Source of the DNA: Phycisphaerae bacterium
Lineage (GTDB): Bacteria; Planctomycetota; Phycisphaerae; UBA1845
Direction of reading: 5' to 3'
NCBI GenBank assembly: GCA_029260235.1
Contig: JAJDDP010000119.1
Coordinates: 1 to 64,000, forward strand
Length of the DNA stretch: 64,000 bases
Shown here: piece after piece, positions 33,638-41,863 of the stretch
How positions within the stretch are numbered: the stretch's first letter is position 1
Layout of the letters: each line of letters starts with the position of its first letter
Translations under genes and position numbers: made by a program
Notes under the pieces: generated by a model
Databases searched by the model: none
What the model was told of the DNA's origin: nothing
Seen by the model: the letters and a program-made list of their open reading frames with translations, nothing else

Positions 33638-34983
33638 GACTTGACTCCGGCGGTTGCTATCACCGAGGCACTTGTCTCGGGCGACGCCACATCGCTGAGC
33701 AAAGCTACGTTCCTGGCCCGGGCCTCGTGGCACCGGTTGATGGCCCGCGAAATCAATTCTCTAAGCGGTGGCTGTTCTGTGCCGCTGCCAGACACCCCGC
33801 AGCGCACAACGAGCGGAACTCGCCAACGGTCTCCGTCGCTGCACAGGTCGCTGAACGACTTATGCAGCTGCTCGATGATCAGTGCGCCTAGGGCTGAGTC
33901 CACGCGGCGCAGCAGAACCACAAACCTGGAATCATCGAACCGGCCTATGCAGTCATCAGTCCTGACGCGCTCACCCAATAAGAGGGCGGCCTCTGCGGCC
34001 AGAGCATCCGCTAGATCCCAATCTCCTCGGTCACAGAGTAAGCGAATGCCTTCCACCGCCACGATGCCAACCGCAACAGGCTCATTGTGTACATAGGCGG
34101 CCGAGAGTGTGCGGTCAGCTTCGAATAAAAAGGACTCGCGCGCAAGCAGTCCCGACAAAGGATCTCTAATCTCAGCCGTGCGACGTCGGCAAACTTCTCC
34201 AAGCGTTACCCAGAACGAGGAAACTATGTTTTGAGCAAGGGTCAGCATTTCCGGATCGCACGCAGCCCCGGCACTTAGGCTACCTATTTTTAGCAGTCCG
34301 ATTCGCCGCGTACCTTGGCTGATCGCGAAGCACCAAGCCACCGGCTCGCCTGATTGACGGGCGAGCTGATCGACCAGCTCACCGTGGGCTTGCTCGTTCT
34401 CGACATAGGCCCGCCCCGTGGTGGCCACATGTCCAACAATTCCACAGCGTGCCGAATCAATATCCATCAGTTCTCCTGGACCAATGGCCCGGAGAGGAAC
34501 CAGGGCGTCGTCCTCACTGAGAATTCTGTAGGGGTGAACGTGCGTCGCCCCGGTTAATCGGTTCAGGGCGATACGCAGAAACTCGCCGAACTCAGGCCAT
34601 GGATCTTCCGAGTGGCGGTGGGCTTCGAGCCAATCGTCGAAGGCAAGGAATGTTTCGGTCAAGCCTCCGACGTAACTGTGTTTGGAAGATGCCTCCTCGG
34701 CCATCGCCGAGTCGGGTACATCGCTTACCCCAGAATTTGGCTCGCCCCGGTCCGTCGAAGACCAAGCGCCGATGGCTGCAATGGCCACCGCGCCCGACGA
34801 CAAGGCCAAGAGCGTCCAGGCGTCTAGGAAGGTCTCCACGTCACCCTCTGCGAATACCAATACAAGCCAGAATGTAGCGCCGAGCACTCCGAACCACACA
34901 CCCCGTGTCGGGAGCACCAGCCTGGCGCCGACGCCCACGGCCAATACGATGGGGAACCAAAGCAAGATCAAGGACATACTCAT
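33634..34983 (-). CDS. Membrane GAF protein with degenerate GGDEF domain
   Basis: ATG 34983 overlaps the stop of the HD-GYP gene (ATGA), so it is preferred to 35001. Three membrane helices (about residues 3-80) precede a linker, a GAF domain (about 125-270, with HVATTGRAYVENEQ and RRIGLLKIGSL) and a GGDEF-type domain that begins IRDPLSGLLARESF. The active-site GGDEF reads GRFDDSRF, so it is probably not a cyclase; it may bind nucleotide or other partners. A second member, the HD-GYP phosphodiesterase, is directly upstream. Confidence 0.8.
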   Translation of the reverse strand: MSMSLILLWFPIVLAVGVGARLVLPTRGVWFGVLGATFWLVLVFAEGDVETFLDAWTLLALSSGAVAIAAIGAWSSTDRGEPNSGVSDVPDSAMAEEASSKHSYVGGLTETFLAFDDWLEAHRHSEDPWPEFGEFLRIALNRLTGATHVHPYRILSEDDALVPLRAIGPGELMDIDSARCGIVGHVATTGRAYVENEQAHGELVDQLARQSGEPVAWCFAISQGTRRIGLLKIGSLSAGAACDPEMLTLAQNIVSSFWVTLGEVCRRRTAEIRDPLSGLLARESFLFEADRTLSAAYVHNEPVAVGIVAVEGIRLLCDRGDWDLADALAAEAALLLGERVRTDDCIGRFDDSRFVVLLRRVDSALGALIIEQLHKSFSDLCSDGDRWRVPLVVRCGVSGSGTEQPPLRELISRAINRCHEARARNVALLSDVASPETSASVIATAGVKS

Positions 34984-36359
34984 CCTGGATTCCTTCCGCA
35001 TTGGTGACTCCGGGTCGCGTTCACCGGCGCCCCGAGCGTACTGCCCTTGTCAATTCGGCTTGCAACTTGGATGCGTTTGAAATGATCAGGCTCATTCTCC
35101 GCCAAGTTGCGAATTAAACCGGTGAAGATCGTCGCCAATTCTGGATCGATCGTGCTGCCTGCTTCTTCGGCAATGATTTCCAATGCCTTGGGCCAGTCGA
35201 ACGCCCTACGATAGGATCGGTTGGACGTCAAAGCGTCGAAGATGTCGGCCACTTGAACGATTCGAGCCTGCCGCGGGATGTCCTGGCCGGCAAGACCGCT
35301 CGGGTAACCTTTGCCGTTCCACTTCTCGTGGTGATGCATAACTCCATCCAAGGCATCAGCCAGCTGGGGTATCTCTCGGACCACCTCATAACTGCGCACC
35401 GGATGTTCCTTGATGTGCTCAAATTCCTCGTCTGTGAGCTTCCCCTCTTTCTTGAGCACTGCGTCTCGGATGCCAATCTTCCCCACGTCGTGCAGCAGGG
35501 CGGACCACTCCAGCATCTGGAGTTCCTGGGCATCCAACCCCACCGCCCGTCCGAGCATGACCGCATAGATCGCCACGCGCGATGTATGCCCCGAAGTGTA
35601 TTCGTCCTTTTGTTCGATCGCGTTGGTCAACGCCTCAACAACGTTCACCGACAGATTTCGCAGCTCAGCCACAAGACGAAAATTGCGAATCATGTCGCCA
35701 CAGAAAGCGGTGAGCGACTCGAGAAGCGACATGTCACTTGCTTCAAAAGGACGGAACGAACCTGACTTGGTATCTGACGGCCCATGGGTTAGCAGCAAGA
35801 CCACAACCAGCGAGTCTCCGGCATAGACCGGGCCGGAGATCAGCCGTAGCACGGGCGGCTCATCGCTGCAGGGGTGCGCACAATGATTGCAGTGTGGCAG
35901 GTCACCCTCGATGCGGGATTCTGGGCAATCCTTCACGATCAACCGCCTCGTGGTGATACTTTCCTCCACCGCCTCTACTATCCAGTCGTGCCGAGGTACG
36001 TCTCCGTCGAAATTCAACGAATCGGCAGTCCCGGCGCACTTCACAACGGCGATGCGCGTGTGTGGGTAGGTGACGCGAAGACTCTTGGTGAAAAGTTGAA
36101 GGACTGCCTCCTCATCGTGCAAGGTGGGCAATTGGCGGGTAACTTCGAACACAATGCCCAATTGCTCATACGCCCGAAGAAGCTCATCAGCCATCCCCGT
36201 ATGCTCGGTGACGATGTTTTGAACCTGCTGATCCAGCACATCGAGTCGCTCATGGAATTCGATATCCGTGTCGGGCAAAGCGTGGGCAGTCGTCGCCCGC
36301 AACGCGCTCAAGGCCCCCTGCACGGTTCCCTCTATTGAGTCGCTTGCACAATCCGCCAT
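34980..36359 (-). CDS. GAF/HD-GYP phosphodiesterase
   Basis: The 459-residue protein has a GAF-like domain at about residues 60-235 and a C-terminal HD-GYP domain at about 240-430. The metal HD is in LLHDVGKIGI (His290-Asp291), and the signature HHEKWNGKGYP follows near residue 342. HD-GYP domains degrade cyclic di-GMP. A three-Cys cluster (Cys157, Cys160, Cys164) in HCNHCAHPC within the GAF part may bind a metal or a cofactor. The product lowers c-di-GMP next to a pilus operon. Confidence 0.9.
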   Translation of the reverse strand: MADCASDSIEGTVQGALSALRATTAHALPDTDIEFHERLDVLDQQVQNIVTEHTGMADELLRAYEQLGIVFEVTRQLPTLHDEEAVLQLFTKSLRVTYPHTRIAVVKCAGTADSLNFDGDVPRHDWIVEAVEESITTRRLIVKDCPESRIEGDLPHCNHCAHPCSDEPPVLRLISGPVYAGDSLVVVLLLTHGPSDTKSGSFRPFEASDMSLLESLTAFCGDMIRNFRLVAELRNLSVNVVEALTNAIEQKDEYTSGHTSRVAIYAVMLGRAVGLDAQELQMLEWSALLHDVGKIGIRDAVLKKEGKLTDEEFEHIKEHPVRSYEVVREIPQLADALDGVMHHHEKWNGKGYPSGLAGQDIPRQARIVQVADIFDALTSNRSYRRAFDWPKALEIIAEEAGSTIDPELATIFTGLIRNLAENEPDHFKRIQVASRIDKGSTLGAPVNATRSHQCGRNPG

Positions 36360-36440
36360 TAAATCATCCCTACTTCCGATTCAATCTCAATTCCAACCAA
36401 ATCCGCTTGCAAAGCGCAACTGCTCCTCGCCTCGATTGGG

Positions 36441-36815
36441 TCAAGCCGGTACATCGACCGACAACAATTGTTCGACCTCAACCATCAATCGAGACGGCGA
36501 GAATGGTTTGGGATGCAGGTTCACGTTGCATCCTCTAATTTGCCCTGCTATGGCGTCTTGGTCACAACGGCTTGAGAGCATGATCACCGGCAGGGTCTTA
36601 CTCTTCTTTGAGCGAAGCCACTGCACCAACTCGATCCCACTCATGCGCGGCATGTTGACATCAGACACGATCAGGTCCACGTCCACCTTGGACAGGACAT
36701 CCTGGGCAGCCTGCCCGTCTCTGGTCTCTAGAACCTCGTGCCCATTCCGTGCCAGCCACATCGACAGAATGCGCAACATGTGGGCGTCGTCTTCGGCTAT
36801 CAAAATCTTGGCCAT
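36441..36815 (-). CDS. Single-domain response regulator
   Basis: The product has 124 residues. ATG 36815 is used, with GGAG about 10 nt upstream, and overlaps the stop of the kinase gene by 17 to 20 bp on the other end. A complete receiver is seen: acidic pair EDD near residues 8-10, phospho-acceptor Asp52 in IVSDVNMPRMSG, switch Ser in MLSS and Lys103 in HPKPFSP. It has no output domain, so it likely signals by protein contact, as CheY does, to the HD-GYP protein or kinase next to it. Confidence 0.92.
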   Translation of the reverse strand: MAKILIAEDDAHMLRILSMWLARNGHEVLETRDGQAAQDVLSKVDVDLIVSDVNMPRMSGIELVQWLRSKKSKTLPVIMLSSRCDQDAIAGQIRGCNVNLHPKPFSPSRLMVEVEQLLSVDVPA

Positions 36816-36831
36816 GTCTGCTTGGCTCCTG

Positions 36832-38751
36832 CTATCCGTGCAACACAACCGCTGGCGCTGCGTTCTTGACCGGCATTCTCATAACGAACGTAGCTCCTTG
36901 TCCCTTCTCGCTCATCACTTCAATGTCACCGCCATGCCGACGGGCAATCTCTCGCGCCGTGGTCAAACCGATACCCGTGCCGGTTTCCAATTGGACATCC
37001 GGGTCATCGGCCCGTTGGAATTTCTCGAAGATGCGCGTTTGATCTTCCGCCGAAATGCCCAACCCCGTGTCCTTTACCGTGATCAGCATTTCGGTTTCTG
37101 ACATCTTGCAGCCCAGATGAACCGAGCCGCCCGATGGCGTGTACTTCAGCGCATTGCCAAGCAAGTTATTGAGTACGACGGCCAACTTGTCGCGATCACC
37201 TTGCGTGGTCCCCAGCTTGGCTGAGAGATCCATCTGCAAGTCGATCTTCTTTTCATCGGCCAAGCCGCGCACGTCGCGAACCGCCTCGGACACCAAGGCG
37301 CGCACATCGACGACGTCTTCGAGCAGCTGCATACTGCCCGCTTCGATCTGGGAGATGCTCAAGATGTCTTCGATCAATCTCGACAAACGACGCGTCTCCT
37401 TAGTGATGACGTTGTAGCAATCTGTCACCACCTTGGGGTCGTCGAACATGCCACTTGAGAGCGTCTCGGCGTAGGCCCGAATGTTGGTCAATGGGGTCCG
37501 CAGTTCATGCGTCACCTGGGAAACGAACTCTTCACGAGAGCGATCAGCCCGCACCTGTTGCGAGATGTCGGTCATCACCACCAAACATTCATCAGCCCGT
37601 CCACGGCGGACCGAGAGCACGCGGAGCCGGTAGGTGCTGCCGTGTTCCTCATCCTCCACGTTCTTGACCGCAGAACGAAACGAACCGTCGGGCCCCTGCA
37701 GTTCGCGAATTGCATCGACGAACTTCCGCCCAAGACGCCCAGCTTCAATGTCATCCAAGGAGACCCGCGTCGAATCCTCATCCTTGGGACGGTTCCAACC
37801 CAGCAGGTGAACTGCCTTCGAGTTGAAGTAGCGTAATACGCTGCCGTCGGTGACATGGATCAGGGCATCGGGGAGCGCATTAAGCACTTCAGCCAACTCG
37901 CCACCGCTGGATCGTTGCAGCGCTTCCTTCAACTCCGCGCTGGCCGTTGAACGCTGAGTCTTGTCTTGAAGTTCAACCACCAAATCGATTAGCGTGTTCC
38001 AGGTTTGGGCAAGGGCGCCAAGTGAATCCGCTACGCGCAGCGATTCGATCTGCTCTGACAGAGCATCAGATTTTGCTTCGAGGTGGTCAGCGATGCAGGC
38101 CATCCCCCGGTAGTGCTTCCGCATCAGGCGGTACAATCCCAGGAACACGGCAATGGCTCCAGCCATCACCCACATGGTTGCCGTCTGATTCGTCCAGAGA
38201 CTGCCCTCGGGCGATGAAGTCAGCACGCCCTCCACAAAATGAATCGCAGTTTGGCCTCGAACAGAGATTGGAAATCTAAAGAGAGACCGTGATCGTCCCT
38301 CGGCATCAAGCCCCAGCGGGACTACCTCCATCCATTCCGATGCCTGGCCAGCGAAGTTCGGATCGGTCGGACGCGTCGTACCGACCTCTTCGGGCCTGGC
38401 CGACACCACAACCTTACGTTGCCCGTCGATGACTCTTAGTTCGCTGCAGCCCAAATGACTTGAAATGTCCCGGATGGCGCTGCCCTGTTCAGATATGTCT
38501 GCCTCAGCCAGCGACCCTAGCCTTCCTCCCATGCACTCCAAGGCGCGGTACTGCACCCGGGCGAGTTGGCGGCTGCTCTCCTTGTTTGCTTGAAGCAAGG
38601 CAGTCCACGCGGTGAGCGCGAGCGAGATCGCAAACAGGGCTAGCAGGCAAAATCCCATCCATCGTGGAACTTCTTCGCGGACCCAAAAACCTCTAATTCT
38701 CTCTACAAAATTCTGCACGTCGTCTATCACCTGTCCCGTCAATTTGCGCAT
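36832..38751 (-). CDS. Membrane PAS sensor histidine kinase
   Basis: The 639-residue protein has two membrane helices (about residues 33-53 and 187-209) flanking an extracytoplasmic sensor of about 130 residues, a HAMP-like linker, a PAS domain (about 275-400, with VLNALPDALIHVTDG) and a class-I kinase core. The phospho-acceptor is His415 in VTHELRTPLTNIRAYAETL. NLLGNALKYTP, DTGLGIS and GTGIGLTTAREI mark the HATPase. It is the first gene of the cluster and overlaps the receiver gene, so the two are a natural pair. AGAGG lies 9 nt before ATG 38751. Confidence 0.94.
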   Translation of the reverse strand: MRKLTGQVIDDVQNFVERIRGFWVREEVPRWMGFCLLALFAISLALTAWTALLQANKESSRQLARVQYRALECMGGRLGSLAEADISEQGSAIRDISSHLGCSELRVIDGQRKVVVSARPEEVGTTRPTDPNFAGQASEWMEVVPLGLDAEGRSRSLFRFPISVRGQTAIHFVEGVLTSSPEGSLWTNQTATMWVMAGAIAVFLGLYRLMRKHYRGMACIADHLEAKSDALSEQIESLRVADSLGALAQTWNTLIDLVVELQDKTQRSTASAELKEALQRSSGGELAEVLNALPDALIHVTDGSVLRYFNSKAVHLLGWNRPKDEDSTRVSLDDIEAGRLGRKFVDAIRELQGPDGSFRSAVKNVEDEEHGSTYRLRVLSVRRGRADECLVVMTDISQQVRADRSREEFVSQVTHELRTPLTNIRAYAETLSSGMFDDPKVVTDCYNVITKETRRLSRLIEDILSISQIEAGSMQLLEDVVDVRALVSEAVRDVRGLADEKKIDLQMDLSAKLGTTQGDRDKLAVVLNNLLGNALKYTPSGGSVHLGCKMSETEMLITVKDTGLGISAEDQTRIFEKFQRADDPDVQLETGTGIGLTTAREIARRHGGDIEVMSEKGQGATFVMRMPVKNAAPAVVLHG

Positions 38752-38756
38752 CTGGA

Positions 38757-38783
38757 ACTACCTCTGTTCTATCGAGTTCCGCC
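38757..38783. promoter_or_regulatory. Inverted repeat upstream of the sensor kinase gene
   Basis: On the minus strand GGAACT and AGTTCC are separated by 15 bp, just before the ribosome site of the kinase. It could be an operator or an ECF-type -35-like element (GGAAC). It is weak evidence for the start of the long cluster transcript. Confidence 0.3.
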
Positions 38784-38892
38784 CGCATCTACTTGACCTC
38801 AGTGCCCCAGGATAGCCGTTGCAGCGGTTGACCAAGCTCACAGGGTTTTCTCTCCTTGACCGACAAGCCGACCGCTCTTAGAAGCTAGTGCT

Positions 38893-39711
38893 ATGAATCC
38901 AAGTTCAAAGAAGAGCTCAATGGCCAACAGCAAGTCTATTATTGGAATGGTCCATGTTGATGCGCTGCCAGGTACGCCCAAGAACATCCGCCCACTATCG
39001 GACGTCGTGCAGCGCGCGGCGGATGAGGCTGTCGCCCTAGCCGAGGCGGGTTTTGATGCTCTCATTCTTGAAAATATGCACGATCGACCCTACCTGCTGC
39101 GCGAAGTAGGGCCCGAGATCGTAGCCAGCATGACTGCCGCAGCTACCGCGGTGCGGGCGGCGGTCATTCTGCCTATGGGCATTCAAGTGCTGGCCGGCGC
39201 CAACCGGCATGCCCTGGCCGTTGCTCAGGCGGCGGGTGCTTGTTTTATCCGGGCGGAGGGCTTCGTATTCGCTCACGTCGCCGACGAGGGCCTGATGCAG
39301 AAAGCAGACGCAGCTGATCTCTTGCGTTATCGGAACCACATTGGCGCCGAGCACATCGATGTCATGGCTGACATCAAGAAAAAGCATTCAAGCCACGCAA
39401 TCACATCTGACATTGATCTGGCCGAAACTGCCCAGGCGGCCGAGTTCTTCGGCGCAGGCGGGGTAGTGGTTACGGGTTCTGCGACGGGTCAACCCACTGA
39501 TCCGCGGGACGTTGCCCGTGTGAAGTCCGCCGTTTCCATTCCAGTGCTCGTCGGTAGCGGCATTACCGATGACAACTTAGCCGACTACTGGGCAGCTGCG
39601 GATGCATTCATCGTCGGATCATCAATCAAAGAAGACGGTCTGTGGTCGAACCCCATCGACGATGCACGGGTCGCGCTGCTTATGACTCAGGTGAAGGAGC
39701 TCCGCCGGTAG
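38893..39711 (+). CDS. BtpA/SgcQ-family TIM-barrel protein
   Basis: The 272-residue protein starts near SIIGMVHVDALPGTP and has the BtpA-family blocks AGFDALILENMHDRPYL, MGIQVLAGANRHALAVAQAAG, FIRAEGFVFAHVADEG and VVVTGSATGQPTD, consistent with a TIM-barrel fold. The family is named after the photosystem I biogenesis factor BtpA and includes SgcQ, but its reaction is not known. ATG 38893 or 38920 could start it; TTGACC lies 38 bp before the first. It is divergent from the pilus cluster. Confidence 0.88.
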   Translation: MNPSSKKSSMANSKSIIGMVHVDALPGTPKNIRPLSDVVQRAADEAVALAEAGFDALILENMHDRPYLLREVGPEIVASMTAAATAVRAAVILPMGIQVLAGANRHALAVAQAAGACFIRAEGFVFAHVADEGLMQKADAADLLRYRNHIGAEHIDVMADIKKKHSSHAITSDIDLAETAQAAEFFGAGGVVVTGSATGQPTDPRDVARVKSAVSIPVLVGSGITDDNLADYWAAADAFIVGSSIKEDGLWSNPIDDARVALLMTQVKELRR

Positions 39712-39786
39712 GCGAGGGCATTCTCAACGGTAGCGTCTTGGCAGGTAGGCTCTTGTGCGGGTTGACGCGGGTCTGAAGTGCTGAGG

Positions 39787-41640
39787 TTAGTCGGCCCGAT
39801 ACGTAACCACCATCTCCGTCCGCCAGGTGAGGCCGTCGAATGTGGTCTTGCTGGCTGAAGAAGAAAAGAAATCAATCTGCGACAAGACCGGAACCATTTG
39901 GGCAATCAGGCCGGAGAGGGCCGCCACAGCCCGCTCGCTTGAGTTGGTGTCCTTCATCATGCCTATCAGTGCGGCGGCGGCTATCCCAGCCCCTGCTGCT
40001 TGCGTGGTCTTGCCCATGTCTGTGAAGGAGGCTGCATGTACAGGCCCCTCGATTGGCAGCCCTTCCGCCTTGAAACGAGGTGAGTCCGAAATCGATGGCG
40101 AACGCCCAGCCGCCGTTTCGATGCACTTGTTGATCGCACTCTCGGAGGTGGCCACGATCAGCGTCTGGCCATAGATGCCGATCACCGGTTGGCCAAACAT
40201 CATCAGAGGCGGGATCAGCAGTTTCTTGAATCCCCCCCCTTTGACGCCCGGGGCGTCACTGATGAGTACAGTTTGGCCCAGATGCTGCATGGCCAATTCT
40301 CTTAGTTTTTCCAACCCGCTCTGCAGTTTCTCTTTGGCCAATTTCGGATCGGTGACCGTCATCAAGAGCACGCCGTCTCCATCGAGCAGGAGGGGTTTGT
40401 GGACTGCGGGCAAGCTAATAGTCAGATACTCGCCGCTGATCCACTCAAGCAGGTCTTCACGCAGGTGAAAGCCAACCTCGGTCTGGAACTCGGCCCAGCC
40501 TTCAAGCAGTTCTGCCCCTCCGGGAACCTCTTCACCGACAAAGCCCAGGATGGCTGCGTAGGCAGCCTTAAAATCCACGCCCGATCCCGCCGCAAAGCCA
40601 AATGCTTCAACGGGCACTACCTGAAGAGGTCTATTCAAGGTCGGCCGCTTGCTAAAGATGCGGCTAACGGGTGAATCAAGGCGGTCCTCGCGCAGGGATG
40701 TGACCATATGGGCAAACTGCTGATCGCCCTCCGTTCGCTGCACGATCACCGTGTAATCCAAGACATTCAGGCGGTCGATCACCTCAGCCACAAGCGTCAA
40801 CCCTGGTCTCTCCGGCGCGCCGTCCATGGATCGACCCGTGGCTGTCTCAACCAACTTGCCCAGCCCCGCAGCAAACACCTCAAAATCAATATAGGCAATC
40901 TCGTCTTCGGGCACGGGCAAATCACTGACCGCTCTTTGATACTTGTCAGTCTGGGTGATGGATCGTCCAGGGCTGTGTCCTGACATCAACTTCATGGTGC
41001 GACGGGCCAAGATCTTGCTGGTAGTGATGCCGATCAAATCGCCACGCACAAAAACATGCAGACTCAAGGGCGTATTCTCAAAGTCCAGAGTCCACAGCTT
41101 CGACTTGCCGGAACGCCCGACCCTGAAGACAGCAATCTCGCTCATCGAGGCTGTGTAGCGGAGCAAGTCGAGCAATACCGGTAGGTTCTTCCGCGCAGAT
41201 CCAGGCTTGCCCAAGCAAAGCAGCATGGCGCTAGGGTAAGGATCGAGGCTGCCGGCAATCACGAATTCACGCTTGATCATATCCTGCCAAGCAACTTGCC
41301 GGCCCAAGTCGATGATGTGATCCCACTGCAGTTGAAACTCAGCCCGATCCGCATCAGCCATCTCTGCGCTCAAGGCCCGGCCAATCGCATCTGACAAGTC
41401 AACCTGCTGCAGCGCCTCCCAAACACCTTCCCAATGCCTTTCTATCTGAGCGGACTTGGGATTTGCAGACCTATGGACGTAGCAGAAGCACGAGTTGGGG
41501 ACGAATCGGCCTAGCTTGAATGCAGGGGGTGGAGCCCCGGCGCGAGCGACCATCCCTGAACTCAGGGCGATCAGCGCCGCTATGACCGCTGCGGTGCGTC
41601 TGTGCGTACGCGACATAAGGAAAGAAAAATCGGCTCGCAT
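39787..41640 (-). CDS. Secreted protein of unknown function (DUF3352-like)
   Basis: A 617-residue protein with a signal peptide (basic RTHRRT, hydrophobic AAVIAALIALSSGMVARA, cleavage near residue 36). The mature part has repeated blocks such as PLSLHVFVRGDLIGITTS and QPVIGIYGQTLIVATS, which look like a duplicated fold, and a VPNSCFCYVHRS start. The pattern resembles DUF3352-type planctomycete exported proteins, but I could not confirm this. The start is probably ATG 41640, with GAGAATC upstream. It is convergent with the BtpA gene and divergent from mfd. Confidence 0.65.
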   Translation of the reverse strand: MRADFSFLMSRTHRRTAAVIAALIALSSGMVARAGAPPPAFKLGRFVPNSCFCYVHRSANPKSAQIERHWEGVWEALQQVDLSDAIGRALSAEMADADRAEFQLQWDHIIDLGRQVAWQDMIKREFVIAGSLDPYPSAMLLCLGKPGSARKNLPVLLDLLRYTASMSEIAVFRVGRSGKSKLWTLDFENTPLSLHVFVRGDLIGITTSKILARRTMKLMSGHSPGRSITQTDKYQRAVSDLPVPEDEIAYIDFEVFAAGLGKLVETATGRSMDGAPERPGLTLVAEVIDRLNVLDYTVIVQRTEGDQQFAHMVTSLREDRLDSPVSRIFSKRPTLNRPLQVVPVEAFGFAAGSGVDFKAAYAAILGFVGEEVPGGAELLEGWAEFQTEVGFHLREDLLEWISGEYLTISLPAVHKPLLLDGDGVLLMTVTDPKLAKEKLQSGLEKLRELAMQHLGQTVLISDAPGVKGGGFKKLLIPPLMMFGQPVIGIYGQTLIVATSESAINKCIETAAGRSPSISDSPRFKAEGLPIEGPVHAASFTDMGKTTQAAGAGIAAAALIGMMKDTNSSERAVAALSGLIAQMVPVLSQIDFFSSSASKTTFDGLTWRTEMVVTYRAD

Positions 41641-41863
41641 GATTCTCTTTCGGCGGACCACGGCTTAGGCGTGTCCAAGGCAAACAGCGTCATTTCAAGA
41701 GACGGGCATGATACAGCAGTCTCTCGAACCATTAAAGGGTACCCCTCGGGTCATCGCGAAACCAGCAAAGCCCTGTCGTTTGTTGTGCGAACTTGTCACC
41801 ACGCTCTGGTCCCATCCTATCTTGCCAACATGAACCTGCTCCGTATGATCTGCCCCTAAGAAC

